A DNA stretch of 41,943 bases from Rhodovibrionaceae bacterium (GCA_028279885.1 JANQMX010000097.1:1-41943); one strand, 5' to 3'. Positions 1 through 8,398 are shown, numbered from the stretch's first letter. The notes: a model not told the origin generated them from the letters alone. A program made the numbers and translations.

Positions 1-63
1 ATTTTGTTCTAAGCGAGTCGCCAAGCGCCAACTGAGCGCTTCTAGTTTGACGGACGGCTTGGT

Positions 64-1215
64 TTAGACGAAAGACGGGCTGCTGCTCATGCTGGGGCCG
101 GACTCCAGACTGAAAATGCGCTTGCGGCCAAAGCCCTTGAGTTCGACCTCCCCACGCGGCGTGAACTGGAACTCCTCACGCAGATGCCGCGCCATGTCTT
201 CGCACAGCGTGATCTCCATGGGGCGGGAGAGGGCTTCCAGCCGCGCTGCCAGGTTCGCGCCTGGGCCGAAGATGTCGTAGACGTACTTCTGAATCCCGAC
301 GATGGAACCGACCACAGGACCCGTGTTGATGCCGATGCGGCATTGCCAGGTCTGTCTGTGAGCTTCGTTGCGCCGCTTGAGATAACGGATCATGCGCAGG
401 GCCACATTGGCGATGTTCCGCGGATGCTCGGGCGTCGGTTCGGGAACGCCGCAGACGGCGATGTAGGCATCGCCGATGGTCTTGAGGCGTTCGCAGCCGA
501 ACTGCTCGACGATGCGGTCGAAGCCGGTGAAGATGTCGTTCAACTCGCTGATCAGGGCCGGCGGGTCACGCGACAGGGACATCTCCGTGAAGTTGACGAA
601 GTCCAGCATCAGGATGGAGGCTTCGTAGCGCTGCGGCGTGGTGATGCCGAACTGCTTCCACTCCTCGTAGATTGTCTTCGGCATGATGTTAAGCAGCAGC
701 TTCTCGACCCGTTCCTTCTCCTTCAAGAGATCGCGGTTCTGTCGCTCGACCATCTTCGAATAGGACTCGATCATGTACTCGAGCTCTTTGACTTTGCTGA
801 TGTTCTGGCATTCCACCAACAGCACCTGGCCATCACCTCTGATGGAGGCTTCAATACGCACGGCAATTTGCAGCGGGCGACGCCCGCTCTTGATTTGTAT
901 CTCGCCGGTGAAGGGGCGGCCCTCTGCGACACGCGCGGCCACTTTCTCGAAATCGAAGGAGGGCAGCAGCGCTTCAAGGCTGCAGTTGGCATCCTCAACG
1001 GCCGGAAACCACTGCTCAAAGCGCTGATTGTGAAACAGCACCTCGCAGGTTTCCGCATCGACGGCAGCCAAGCCCACACCGGTCGATTGCAGCAGAAGCT
1101 CGTTGAATCGCCCGAAGTCGAGAGAGGTTGCGATGCTGTCGTTGGCGGCCTTAGGCGGCTTTTGCGCTGACAATGAGAGGCTTTCTTTTAGTGATCTCGC
1201 CGGCAATGTTGGCAA
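64..1215 (-). CDS. PAS domain plus class III adenylate cyclase
   Basis: A 383-residue predicted adenylate cyclase (ATP to cAMP), probably soluble because no membrane segment is seen. Residues about 34-140 look like a PAS domain. Residues 145-175 form a charged signalling helix, followed by LLLNIMPKTIYEEWK, which resembles the linker before soluble guanylate cyclase catalytic domains. The catalytic domain spans about 196-372. Visible key residues are metal-binding Asp205 (MLDFVNFT) and Asp249 (TIGDAY), transition-state Asn321 and Arg325 (NLAARLE), and the base-selecting pair Lys245 and Asp314. That pair is the adenylate rather than the guanylate combination. The start is TTG, overlapping the upstream globin gene by 65 bases; a GGAGG lies 9 bases before it, but that stretch also encodes globin residues. 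No in-frame ATG occurs before residue 148. The overlap suggests co-transcription and coupling. The ligand of the PAS domain is unknown. Confidence 0.88.
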   Translation of the reverse strand: MPTLPARSLKESLSLSAQKPPKAANDSIATSLDFGRFNELLLQSTGVGLAAVDAETCEVLFHNQRFEQWFPAVEDANCSLEALLPSFDFEKVAARVAEGRPFTGEIQIKSGRRPLQIAVRIEASIRGDGQVLLVECQNISKVKELEYMIESYSKMVERQNRDLLKEKERVEKLLLNIMPKTIYEEWKQFGITTPQRYEASILMLDFVNFTEMSLSRDPPALISELNDIFTGFDRIVEQFGCERLKTIGDAYIAVCGVPEPTPEHPRNIANVALRMIRYLKRRNEAHRQTWQCRIGINTGPVVGSIVGIQKYVYDIFGPGANLAARLEALSRPMEITLCEDMARHLREEFQFTPRGEVELKGFGRKRIFSLESGPSMSSSPSFV

Positions 1216-1519
1216 CGTCGTCGTCCTCCATGCCGCCTTCTTCGAGGGCTTCGCGCAGGAGGCGCGCCATCTCGTCGAAGGAGCGGGAGTCGATGCCGAG
1301 GTGGGCGTGGACTTCAGCCAGCTTCTGGTCAGTGTAGCTTGCCGGCCCGCCCATAAGGGCGGAAATGAATTTGGTCTGGTGATCGACCAGGCGCCGCATA
1401 TCCACGTTCGCGAAGTAGGGGTCGAGTACTTCGGAATCGAGCACCTTGTCGTAGAACGTCATAACGATCTTGCTAACGGAGGCAAAGCCGCCATAGCGTT
1501 CGAACATCGTTGTGGACAT
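1151..1519 (-). CDS. Truncated haemoglobin, group I-like
   Basis: A 122-residue protein matching the truncated (2-over-2) haemoglobins. The N-terminal MFERYGG is the usual family opening. Tyr23 in TFYDKVL fits the B10 position, which stabilises bound oxygen. The PYFANVDMRR block and the GGPASYT loop are conserved. His71 in AEVHAHLGI fits the proximal haem-binding His. The family binds O2 and NO and often detoxifies NO; that role here is inference. The ATG at 1519 was chosen because GAGGGG precedes it at good spacing. The reading frame stays open upstream, but that extension does not look like globin. The gene is first in a two-gene unit with the PAS-cyclase, which begins inside its 3' end. 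This suggests that gas binding or NO removal is linked to cyclic nucleotide signalling. Confidence 0.9.
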   Translation of the reverse strand: MSTTMFERYGGFASVSKIVMTFYDKVLDSEVLDPYFANVDMRRLVDHQTKFISALMGGPASYTDQKLAEVHAHLGIDSRSFDEMARLLREALEEGGMEDDDVANIAGEITKRKPLIVSAKAA

Positions 1520-1723
1520 TGTTCCCCTCTTACTCGCCACTGCTGACGCGGTCAGCGACCCACGCTGTCTAGACACGGTGGCTTTCCTTTGGGACTAACA
1601 TAGAGCAACGCGCGGACCAAGCACCCCATCATCCTGCTTCGCAGGCCCACCGGGACTTTAACCGCGCACCATGAAACGGCACCGTTCCAGCCGGAAGCCC
1701 TCTTGTCTGTGAAGGAGTCAACG

Positions 1724-2512
1724 TTGGGATACGAGACACTGCAGATTTCGCTCGAGAATGGGTTGGCCCGTTTGACTCTGTCGAGGCCAGATGCCGCCAA
1801 CGCGCTGAATCGGGAGATGGCCCGCGAGCTGATGCAGGCGACCGCAGAGCTCGACGGTCATCCGGCGGTCGGCGCTGTGCTCTTGAGCGGTGCCGGTGGG
1901 CGCTTCTTCTGCGCCGGTGGCGATCTTGCGGCGATGAGTACCGCGGGCGAGGACGCGCCCAAGCTGCTGCGGGAGATGACTAGCGACTTGCACGCCGCCG
2001 TCTCGCGCCTGGCCCGCATGCCGGCGCCGGTCGTTGCGGCCGTTCAAGGCGTTGCCGCCGGCGCGGGCTTTAGCCTGGTCTGCGCCAGCGATCTGGCGAT
2101 CGCCGGAGAAAGTGCGAAGCTTACCATGGCCTACACGCGGGCCGGTCTCGTGCCCGACGGTAGCTCGACTTTCTTTCTATCGCGTCTGGTCGGGCTCAGG
2201 CGCGCGACGGAGCTGGCGCTCACCAACCGCTTGCTCGGTGCGGGCGAGGCTTGCGAGTGGGGCTTGCTCAACAAGGTGGTGCCGGACGACGAGGTGGTGG
2301 CCGCCGCGGAGGAGCTGGCACGCGGTCTGGCCGAAGGGCCGACGGCCGCCTTCGGCGCCACCAAGCAGCTCTTGATCGAAGGCGCTGCAAGCGGCTTGGA
2401 AACTCAGATGGAACGGGAAAGCCGTTCTATCGCCGCAGCCATCGGTGGCGCCGAGGGGCAGGAGGGCGTTGCCGCCTTCCTGGCGAAGCGCAAGCCGCGC
2501 TTTCATACCTGA
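1724..2512 (+). CDS. Enoyl-CoA hydratase/isomerase, PaaG-like
   Basis: A crotonase-fold protein of about 262 residues. The oxyanion-hole segments are visible (RFFCAGGDL and GVAAGAGFSL). The block AGLVPDGSSTFFLSRLVG, followed by GEACEWGLLNKVV, is closer to PaaG (1,2-epoxyphenylacetyl-CoA isomerase) than to classical hydratases. The first hydratase glutamate appears replaced (Tyr in AYTRAG), whereas the Asp in GLVPD, characteristic of PaaG-type isomerases, is kept. The second glutamate position (RRATELAL) holds Glu. Start choice: TTG at 1724 has AAGGAG six bases upstream; TTG at 1703 would add seven residues. No other paa genes are nearby, so a general fatty-acid or aromatic acyl-CoA isomerase role is equally possible. 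It appears monocistronic. Confidence 0.85.
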   Translation: MGYETLQISLENGLARLTLSRPDAANALNREMARELMQATAELDGHPAVGAVLLSGAGGRFFCAGGDLAAMSTAGEDAPKLLREMTSDLHAAVSRLARMPAPVVAAVQGVAAGAGFSLVCASDLAIAGESAKLTMAYTRAGLVPDGSSTFFLSRLVGLRRATELALTNRLLGAGEACEWGLLNKVVPDDEVVAAAEELARGLAEGPTAAFGATKQLLIEGAASGLETQMERESRSIAAAIGGAEGQEGVAAFLAKRKPRFHT

Positions 2513-2593
2513 GCCCAGCGCTCCGTCCACAGCGGCCGGGCTTGGCGACTCCCTTCCCGGCTGCTTATGTGAAGATCTATAGTTTGGGCGCAA

Positions 2594-2653
2594 GCCTGCA
2601 CCCCCCGCTCGACCAACTTACCCACGAATGGGTTAGTTGCACGGGGTGTAGGC
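2594..2653. repeat. Nested imperfect inverted repeat upstream of ssb
   Basis: Outer arms GCCTGCACCCC (2594-2604) and GGGGTGTAGGC (2643-2653) pair with one G-T wobble. Inside them, AACTTACCCA (2615-2624) and TGGGTTAGTT (2629-2638) pair with one mismatch around a CGAA loop. In RNA this would be a two-storey hairpin ending about 54 bases before the ssb start. No T-run follows, so it is not a typical terminator. It could be a leader structure of ssb, a processing site, or a terminator of the upstream gene that depends on other factors. Confidence 0.5.
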
Positions 2654-2707
2654 TGGAACCGCATGCATTGCGCAGTGATTTGATCAGCAGGATACGAGGA
2701 CAGTTCC

Positions 2708-3211
2708 ATGGCCGGCAGCGTCAACAAGGTCATTCTGGTGGGAAACTTGGGCCGCGACCCGGAAGTGCGCTCGATGCAGAGCGGCGACCGGGTGTGTAAC
2801 CTCTCCGTCGCGACCTCCGAGAGCTGGCGCGACCGCAACACCGGCGAGCGCCGCGAGAAAACGGAGTGGCACCGGGTGGTGGTCTTCAACCAGCCGCTGA
2901 TCAAGATCTGCGAGCAATACCTAAAGAAGGGCTCCAAGGTCTATCTCGAAGGCCAGCTTGAAACCCGCAAGTGGCAGGATCAGAGCGGCCAGGACAAGTA
3001 CTCCACCGAGGTGGTGCTGCGGCCTTATCGCGGCGAGCTGACCATGCTGGACGGACGTGGCGAAGGTGGCGGCGGATACGGCGAGGCTCAAGGGCAGCCC
3101 TACGATGCGGGTGGCGGCTTCGGAGGGTCGCAGGGCGGCGGCTCGAGCGGCGGGTTTGGCGGCGGTGGCCGGGATACCAGCCGCGACCTGGACGACGATA
3201 TTCCATTCTAA
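2708..3211 (+). CDS. ssb: Single-stranded DNA-binding protein
   Basis: A 167-residue SSB. Residues 1-110 form the OB fold, opening with [21 protein letters not shown] and containing the conserved TEWHRVVVF and [14 protein letters not shown] blocks. Residues about 115-160 are a Gly-rich disordered linker. The C-terminal acidic tip DDDIPF is the docking peptide for replication and repair proteins. The protein binds ssDNA as a tetramer during replication, recombination and repair. The ATG at 2708 has GAGGA about 8 bases upstream. It is followed at a short distance by a convergent minus-strand gene, so the transcript is probably monocistronic. I saw no GTTC-N7-GTTC-type SOS box upstream. Confidence 0.98.
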   Translation: MAGSVNKVILVGNLGRDPEVRSMQSGDRVCNLSVATSESWRDRNTGERREKTEWHRVVVFNQPLIKICEQYLKKGSKVYLEGQLETRKWQDQSGQDKYSTEVVLRPYRGELTMLDGRGEGGGGYGEAQGQPYDAGGGFGGSQGGGSSGGFGGGGRDTSRDLDDDIPF

Positions 3212-3232
3212 GCGCGGCGCCGCGCCGGGCGC

Positions 3233-3652
3233 CTATGCTCGGCGAATGAAGGCCACATAGTCGGCTGGGAAGCCGAGGCGCTCGAGAGCTTCGCTCAGAC
3301 GTTTCGCATAGGCTGCGTTGGCTTCGCCTGGCGCCGGCGCGTATAGCAGATTGTAGCAGAGGGCTGGCCGACGCCCGCCGTCAAGTAGGTGGGTCTCGAC
3401 CGCCTCGGGTCGGTAGTCCTCAAGGCCAGGTGCGCCATAGAGTTTGTCAAGCTCCTCATGCATCAGGTCATAGAGCATGCCATAGGCCCTTGCGCCGGCC
3501 TCGGGAACCAGGGTGGCGCGGCGCCCAATACGCAAGCCGAAATCCTCCACGTAGGCCATCTTCGGATTCCGGGCCGCGACACCAGCCTCCGCCAGCACGG
3601 CTTCATCCATAAACAGCCCATAGAAGAACCCGGTCGCATGACGTAGGGGCAT
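3233..3652 (-). CDS. Gamma-glutamylcyclotransferase-like protein
   Basis: A 139-residue protein of the GGCT/AIG2-like fold. The N-terminal GFFYGLFMD corresponds to the YGxLM substrate-binding loop of the family. The middle segment TLVPEAGARAYGMLYDL matches the VxPxPGxxVxGxLYxL pattern, and EDYRPEAVE follows where the substrate-facing acidic residues usually lie. Characterised members cyclise gamma-glutamyl amines or peptides to 5-oxoproline; the substrate here is unknown. The ATG at 3652 fits the family N-terminus. The open frame continues upstream but only through the TerB-like gene in another frame. It lies 10 bases downstream of the TerB-like gene, on the same strand, and is probably its operon partner. 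Confidence 0.75.
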   Translation of the reverse strand: MPLRHATGFFYGLFMDEAVLAEAGVAARNPKMAYVEDFGLRIGRRATLVPEAGARAYGMLYDLMHEELDKLYGAPGLEDYRPEAVETHLLDGGRRPALCYNLLYAPAPGEANAAYAKRLSEALERLGFPADYVAFIRRA

Positions 3653-3662
3653 CGCTACGTCC

Positions 3663-4121
3663 CTAGTCTTCCCGCTTCTCGGCGGCGGCCAGCAGCGCTT
3701 CTTCGTACTCGGCCGAGTCGACCTGCAGGAGGGCACAGACGTGCCGCAGCATGGCGAACTCGTGCGCACTGACCTTGCCGTCCGCCAGCGCGATGGTCGT
3801 AACGATCTGAGGAATCAACTCGGCAGCCTCGCGCTGTTTGGCCAGGCGCTCGATCTTGTTGAGCAGGATATGCCGGCTTTCGGCTTCATCCTTGCGCAGC
3901 CGGTCCATGAAGTCGTCCAGGATGGCGATGGCTTTGTGCGGGTCGTAAAGCCGGAGGCGCTCCATGCGCGCCAGAAGATCATCGATGGCGAAGCGCTCGG
4001 AGAGCGCACTGTCGCCGTCGGCCAAGATGGTGAGCGCACAGGCAGCCATCGCTGCCTTCAGGAAGTCTTTGTCGCGGATGCCCGAAGCATCCCGCGCAAA
4101 CAGCGATATTCGTTTAGCCAC
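3663..4121 (-). CDS. TerB-like (tellurite resistance TerB / DjlA N-terminal fold) protein
   Basis: A 152-residue, all-helical cytosolic protein. Two copies of the TerB-type acidic helix turn are visible: LTILADGDSALSERFA near residues 29-44 and IALADGKVSAHEF about 70 residues later. Both follow the DG-x-V/L-xxxE pattern typical of the metal-binding TerB/DjlA fold. The start is GTG at 4121, preceded by a strong AAGGGGG a few bases upstream; the longer open frame upstream has no family-like sequence. Members are linked to tellurite or phage stress or to membrane-associated complexes, but the role here is unknown. It is co-directional and nearly contiguous with the gamma-glutamylcyclotransferase-like gene. 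Confidence 0.8.
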   Translation of the reverse strand: MAKRISLFARDASGIRDKDFLKAAMAACALTILADGDSALSERFAIDDLLARMERLRLYDPHKAIAILDDFMDRLRKDEAESRHILLNKIERLAKQREAAELIPQIVTTIALADGKVSAHEFAMLRHVCALLQVDSAEYEEALLAAAEKRED

Positions 4122-4721
4122 TGCGCCCCCTTCATCCGCCGTTCCAGCCCGACGTTCCCATAAGCATCGCACAACGCGCTTAAATTGACATGGACAATTG
4201 TATTTTCCGACGTTTCCGCCCTTTGCCGGCCAAGTCATCCCACGACGGCCTTGCTGCATTCCTTGGGCTATGCCGTCGCCGAGCTTGCCGTTACGCGCCA
4301 TCCCCGCCGGCAGGGGCAACCCAAGAAGACACGGACTTGGTTGCCAACGTCATCGGACAGAGGCACATGTCAGACACAGGCCCAGGGCATGGGATTGCCC
4401 CTCGGCTCGGCGATGAAGAGACGAGCCCTGACTGGCGAGGCACATGAACAGCTCGAATCCGTAAATGTCTTCAGTCAGTTATCAGGCGGTCTGCGGCTCG
4501 ATGTACCTGATCGGCCCCTCCGAGCCGTCGATCTCGAGCGAGTGCCTAGCTTGCGCCGCTCTCCAGCGGACGCGATCTCTCCTTGGCTGGACTCCTCGCT
4601 AAAGACTAAGCTTGGGTGTGATTGTTCGCACTTGCGAAAACTGTTAGTGTGCAGCGCAGCGGGGCTTGGACCATAGCAGAATTGCTGTGGGTTCGGGCGC
4701 TCGCCCAGTGAGGATGTTAGA
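4122..4721. other. 600-base gap upstream of gyrA, two similar hairpins
   Basis: No convincing coding sequence on either strand; the open frames here have no family-like content. It must hold the promoters for the TerB-like gene (left) and gyrA (right). Hairpins seen: GGGC at 4385-4388 with GCCC at 4397-4400; GGCTCG at 4404-4409 with CGAGCC at 4422-4427; and CGGCTCG at 4494-4500 with CGAGCCG at 4521-4527. The last two share the same stem sequence. A weak -35/-10 pair (TTGTTC at about 4623, TAGTGT 17 bases later) could serve gyrA. A small RNA is possible but not shown. Confidence 0.35.
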
Positions 4722-7553
4722 TTGAGCGACATTGACCGTGACGAGGAGGCCGCTTCCGGCGGCCAGCCCCCTAGCCGTGAACCTCCCAGCGCAACGCCGC
4801 CAGGCAGCTCCTCCGGCGAGGGCGGAGGGATAGGCGCCGTCTCCATCGAAGAGGAGATGAAGCGGTCTTACCTCGATTACGCCATGAGCGTGATCGTATC
4901 GCGAGCGCTGCCCGACGTTCGCGACGGTCTTAAGCCCGTTCACCGGCGCATTCTGCATACCATGAAGGAAGGCGGGTACGACTGGAACCGTCCCTTCCGC
5001 AAGTCGGCCCGCATCGTGGGCGACGTCATGGGTCAGTATCATCCCCATGGTGGCGAGGCGATCTACGACGCCATGGTACGCATGGCGCAGGACTTCTCCA
5101 TGCGCCTGCCGCTGGTCGAAGGGCAAGGCAACTTCGGCTCCATCGACAACGACCCGCCGGCGGCCATGCGCTACACCGAGGCGCGTCTTGAGCGCGCCGC
5201 CAGCGATGCGATTCTGGAAGACATCGACAAAGACACGGTCGACTTCCAGCCCAACTACGACGAAAGCGCGCAGGAGCCGACGGTGTTGCCGGCGCGCATT
5301 CCCAATCTGCTGGTCAACGGCGCCGGCGGCATCGCCGTCGGCATGGCGACCAACATCCCGACCCATAACCTGGGCGAGGTAATCGACGCCTGCTTTGCCT
5401 ATCTCGACAACCCCATGATCAGCATCGCCGAGCTGATGGAGTATGTGCCGGCGCCCGACTTCCCGACCGGCGGCATCATTCTGGGGCGCTCCGGGGTCAA
5501 TGCGGCCTATCACACGGGCCGCGGCTCCATCGTGCTGCGCGGCAAGACCCACATCGAGGAGATCCGTAAGGACCGCGAAGCCATCGTGGTCACGGAGATT
5601 CCCTATCAGGTCAGCAAGGCGCGGATGATCGAACGCATCGCCGAGGTGGTGCGCGACAAGACGATCGAAGGCATCTCCGATCTGCGCGACGAGTCCGACC
5701 GCCAAGGCTTGCGCGTGGTCATCGAGCTGCGCCGTGAGGCCATGGCGGACGTGGTCTTGAATCAGCTCTTCCGCTATACGCCGTTACAGACCTCGTTCGG
5801 CGCCAATATGGTGGCGATCAACGCCGGCCGCCCGCAGGTCCAAAACTTGAAGGACCTGATTGGCGCTTTCCTCGACTTCCGCGAGGAGGTGATCGCCCGG
5901 CGCACCGCCTACGAGCTGGGCAAGGCGCGGGAGCGGGCACACGTTCTGGTCGGCTTGGCCATCGCGGTGGCGAACATCGACGAAGTGATCGCCCTTATCC
6001 GTGCGGCTCCGGACCCGGTTGCCGCCCGCGACGCCCTGAAGGCGCGCGACTGGCAGGCGGAGAGCGTGCGGCCACTGATCGAGCTGATTGACGAGCCGGG
6101 CCACCGCATCGCGGATGACGGCACCTACCGCCTCTCCGATGCGCAGGCGCGGGCCATCCTCGATCTGCGCTTGCAGCGCCTGACCGGCCTGGAGCGAGAG
6201 AAGATCGCCGAGGAGCTGGAAGGGATCGCAGCCAAGATCCGCGAGTTCCTCGCCATTCTGGCCTCCCGCGAAAAGCTCATCGCCGTACTGCGTGCGGAGC
6301 TTGAGGACGTCAAGGAACGCTTCGCCACGCCGCGGCGTACCGCGATCGAAGAGAACGAATTCGAGCACGATATCGAGGACCTCATCCCGCGTGAGGACAT
6401 GGTCGTCACCGTGACCCACGGCGGTTACGTCAAGCGGGTGCCGCTCTCGACCTATCGGGCGCAGCGCCGCGGCGGCAAGGGGCGCTCGGGCATGGCCACG
6501 CGGGACGAGGATTTCGTCAGCCGCGTCCTGGTCTGCGATACTCATACGCCGGTGCTCTTCTTCTCCAGCCGCGGCATGGCCTACGTCATGAAGGTTTACC
6601 GCTTGCCGCTCGGCACGCCGCAGGCGCGCGGCAAGGCCTTCGTCAATCTGCTGCCGCTCGAGGATGGGGAGAGCATCACCACTCTGCTGCCGCTGCCTGA
6701 GGATACCGAGGCTTGGGAGCAGATGTTCATCATGTTCGCCACCTCGGCGGGCACGGTGCGGCGCAACCGGCTGAGCGATTTCACCAACGTGAAGGCCAAC
6801 GGCAAGATCGCCATGAAGCTGGAAGAAGGCGCGCAGCTTGTCGGCGCACGGGTCTGCAGCGAAGACGATGACGTGCTGCTGGCCAGTGCCGCGGGCAAGG
6901 CCATCCGCTTCCCGGTTACCGACGTGCGGGTCTTCGCTGGCAGGGACTCGCAAGGCGTGCGCGGCATCAAGCTGGCGGACGGCGACCGGGTGATCTCCAT
7001 GTCCATCCTGGGCCACATCGACGTCGAGACCGACGAGCGCGACGCCTTTTTCCTGCGCGACCGGGATGACTCGCAGCTGACCGAAGAGTCTCTTGCCCTA
7101 AAGCGCAGCCTCGACCCAGCGCGGGCCGAGGAACTGGCAGAGAAGGAGGAGTTCATCCTCAGCGTATCCTCCGACGGCTTCGGCAAGCGCACCTCGGCCT
7201 ACGAGTACCGGATAGCCGGGCGTGGCGGCCAAGGCGTCGCCACCATGGAGCTCGGTCGTGCCGGTGGCGTGGAAGCCCGCGTGGTGGCGGCTTTCCCGGT
7301 CGGTGAAAACGATCAGCTGATGCTGATCACCCAGGGCGGGCAGCTCATTCGCACGCCGACCCATGACGTGCGTATCGCCAGTCGGTCGACGCGCGGTGTC
7401 ACCTTGTTCCGCGTCGGCGAGGACGACCGCATCGTCTCCGTCGCCCATCTCGAGGACGAGAACGGGGCGCCCGACGACGGAGATGACGAACACGGCGAAG
7501 ATGATCCCGGTGCAGGAGAGGGACCGGGCGGAAACCAGGAGGAGGCTGGCTGA
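4722..7553 (+). CDS. gyrA: DNA gyrase subunit A
   Basis: A 943-residue type II topoisomerase breakage-reunion subunit. Residues 1-40 are an acidic, Ser/Pro/Gly-rich extension. The catalytic core follows, with active-site Tyr151 in [12 protein letters not shown]. The C-terminal DNA-wrapping domain carries the GyrA box QRRGGKG, which separates GyrA from ParC. The tail is acidic. The start is TTG at 4722 with GAGGA seven bases upstream. It works with GyrB (not in the window) to introduce negative supercoils. In the quinolone-resistance region, E. coli positions 82, 83 and 87 correspond to Gly111, Glu112 and Asp116. The Gly-Glu pair replaces the usual Asp-Ser or Asp-Ala. coaD follows 20 bases downstream and may be co-transcribed. 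Confidence 0.98.
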   Translation: MSDIDRDEEAASGGQPPSREPPSATPPGSSSGEGGGIGAVSIEEEMKRSYLDYAMSVIVSRALPDVRDGLKPVHRRILHTMKEGGYDWNRPFRKSARIVGDVMGQYHPHGGEAIYDAMVRMAQDFSMRLPLVEGQGNFGSIDNDPPAAMRYTEARLERAASDAILEDIDKDTVDFQPNYDESAQEPTVLPARIPNLLVNGAGGIAVGMATNIPTHNLGEVIDACFAYLDNPMISIAELMEYVPAPDFPTGGIILGRSGVNAAYHTGRGSIVLRGKTHIEEIRKDREAIVVTEIPYQVSKARMIERIAEVVRDKTIEGISDLRDESDRQGLRVVIELRREAMADVVLNQLFRYTPLQTSFGANMVAINAGRPQVQNLKDLIGAFLDFREEVIARRTAYELGKARERAHVLVGLAIAVANIDEVIALIRAAPDPVAARDALKARDWQAESVRPLIELIDEPGHRIADDGTYRLSDAQARAILDLRLQRLTGLEREKIAEELEGIAAKIREFLAILASREKLIAVLRAELEDVKERFATPRRTAIEENEFEHDIEDLIPREDMVVTVTHGGYVKRVPLSTYRAQRRGGKGRSGMATRDEDFVSRVLVCDTHTPVLFFSSRGMAYVMKVYRLPLGTPQARGKAFVNLLPLEDGESITTLLPLPEDTEAWEQMFIMFATSAGTVRRNRLSDFTNVKANGKIAMKLEEGAQLVGARVCSEDDDVLLASAAGKAIRFPVTDVRVFAGRDSQGVRGIKLADGDRVISMSILGHIDVETDERDAFFLRDRDDSQLTEESLALKRSLDPARAEELAEKEEFILSVSSDGFGKRTSAYEYRIAGRGGQGVATMELGRAGGVEARVVAAFPVGENDQLMLITQGGQLIRTPTHDVRIASRSTRGVTLFRVGEDDRIVSVAHLEDENGAPDDGDDEHGEDDPGAGEGPGGNQEEAG

Positions 7554-7573
7554 TCTCAGCCGGACGATAGGCC

Positions 7574-8143
7574 ATGAGTGAGCGCATCGGCGTCTACCCG
7601 GGCACCTTCGACCCCATCACCTTGGGGCACACGGACATCATTCGCCGCGCCGCCCGGGTGGTCGATCATTTGATCATCGCAGTGGCGCGAAACGACGGAA
7701 AGGGCCCGCTTTTCCAGACGTCCGAGCGTGTCGAGATGGTCAAGAGTGTCCTCAACGGTGTCGACAGCAACGGGACGCATGTAGAGGCGCGGGCCTTCGA
7801 CGGTCTTCTGATGCACTTCTGTCAGTCGGTCGGCGCCAGTGTCATCGTGCGCGGCCTGCGTGCGGTTTCCGACTTCGAGTACGAGTTCCAGATGGCTGGC
7901 ATGAACGCCCGGCTCGACCCGAAGATCGAGACCATCTTCCTCATGGCTTCAGAGCGGCAGCAGTTCGTCTCTTCGCGTTTCGTCAAAGAGATCGGGCGCC
8001 TGGGCGGCGACATTTCCTCCTTCGTCGACCCGGTGGTGGCCGAGCGGCTAGGCGAAGCTTTCAGCCAGGAACGCGCCCGCACACTTTGCGGTCCCGACAC
8101 CGGCCCCAGAGGCGGGCCGTTGAAGGACCAGGCCGCGGAGTAA
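7574..8143 (+). CDS. coaD: Phosphopantetheine adenylyltransferase
   Basis: A 189-residue cytosolic nucleotidyltransferase catalysing the penultimate step of coenzyme A synthesis (4'-phosphopantetheine plus ATP to dephospho-CoA). The N-terminal GTFDPITLGH at residues 10-19 contains the T/HxGH nucleotide-binding motif. The IVRGLRAVSDFEYEFQMA block and SSRFVKEI near residue 137 are the substrate and ATP signature regions. A Pro/Gly-rich tail of about 20 residues extends beyond the usual length of about 160-170. The ATG at 7574 lacks a strong ribosome site, consistent with translation coupled to gyrA 20 bases upstream. Confidence 0.97.
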   Translation: MSERIGVYPGTFDPITLGHTDIIRRAARVVDHLIIAVARNDGKGPLFQTSERVEMVKSVLNGVDSNGTHVEARAFDGLLMHFCQSVGASVIVRGLRAVSDFEYEFQMAGMNARLDPKIETIFLMASERQQFVSSRFVKEIGRLGGDISSFVDPVVAERLGEAFSQERARTLCGPDTGPRGGPLKDQAAE

Positions 8144-8205
8144 GACGCGGGGGTGTGGGCTGGTGCCGAACGGCGCGCGAGCGTCAAGATGTCGGCTTGG
8201 CGCGG

Positions 8206-8234
8206 TTGACCGCCTCCCGGGGCGTGCCTATCTT
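8206..8234 (+). promoter_or_regulatory. Sigma-70-type promoter of tRNA-Lys
   Basis: TTGACC at 8206-8211, a 17-base spacer, and TATCTT at 8229-8234. Transcription would begin near 8241, about seven bases before the mature tRNA end. Both boxes are near consensus and the spacing is ideal. This is the clearest housekeeping promoter I found in the window. Confidence 0.65.
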
Positions 8235-8247
8235 CCGCGGCGCGAGT

Positions 8248-8323
8248 GGGCCCGTAGCTCAGTTGGTAGAGCAACTGACTTTTAATCAGTGGGTCGCAGG
8301 TTCGAATCCTGCCGGGCTCACCA
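8248..8323 (+). tRNA. tRNA-Lys (anticodon TTT)
   Basis: A complete cloverleaf of 76 bases with the 3' CCA encoded. The acceptor stem is GGGCCCG with CGGGCTC (one G-T pair). The D arm contains AGCTCAGTTGGTAGAGC. The anticodon stem ACTGA/TCAGT encloses loop CTTTTAA, giving anticodon TTT. The T arm contains GGTTCGAATCC. It reads AAA and AAG lysine codons. It is a single gene with its own promoter just upstream. Confidence 0.98.
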
Positions 8324-8375
8324 GCCTTCCCAGCTTTTCGAACGAAGCGAGGTTAGCGAAGAAGCCGTCGCGCCG

Positions 8376-8398
8376 TACCCCGGATTGAATCCGGGGTA
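8376..8398. repeat. 23-base perfect palindrome (REP-like)
   Basis: TACCCCGGATT (8376-8386), one central G, then AATCCGGGGTA (8388-8398): perfect 11-base arms. The CCCCGGATT...AATCCGGGG core resembles dispersed REP-type palindromes common between alphaproteobacterial genes. It lies 52 bases after tRNA-Lys and could also help transcript ending, but no T-run follows on either side. Only one copy is present in this window. Nothing else is evident in the 300-base stretch 8324-8623. Confidence 0.6.

Noticed and set aside
23-41. Small hairpin (AAGCGC/GCGCTT) beyond the cyclase stop
   Set aside because: A 6-base stem with no T-run on the minus-strand side; too weak to call a terminator.
184-1170. 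Long open frame on the plus strand opposite the cyclase gene
   Set aside because: Antisense shadow: the minus strand encodes a full PAS-cyclase with all catalytic residues; the plus translation has no family-like content.
2513-2707. LexA (GTTC-N7-GTTC type) box before ssb
   Set aside because: A single GAAC occurs but no second half at the required spacing.
4185-4676. Open frame upstream of gyrA
   Set aside because: The translation is irregular, rich in Arg, Pro and Ser, with no signal or motif and no good ribosome site; treated as part of the non-coding gap.
4122-4721. tmRNA, SRP RNA or 6S RNA in the gyrA upstream gap
   Set aside because: Looked for a tag-peptide sequence, the SRP GNAR-loop consensus and a long central-bubble hairpin; none could be recognised.
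4644-5705. Long minus-strand frame opposite the start of gyrA
   Set aside because: A shadow produced by GC-rich codon bias in gyrA; its His/Gly/Asp-rich translation is typical of such shadows.
5784-7016. 410-residue minus-strand frame within gyrA
   Set aside because: Antisense shadow of the gyrA C-terminal half, whose GyrA box and domain structure are clear.
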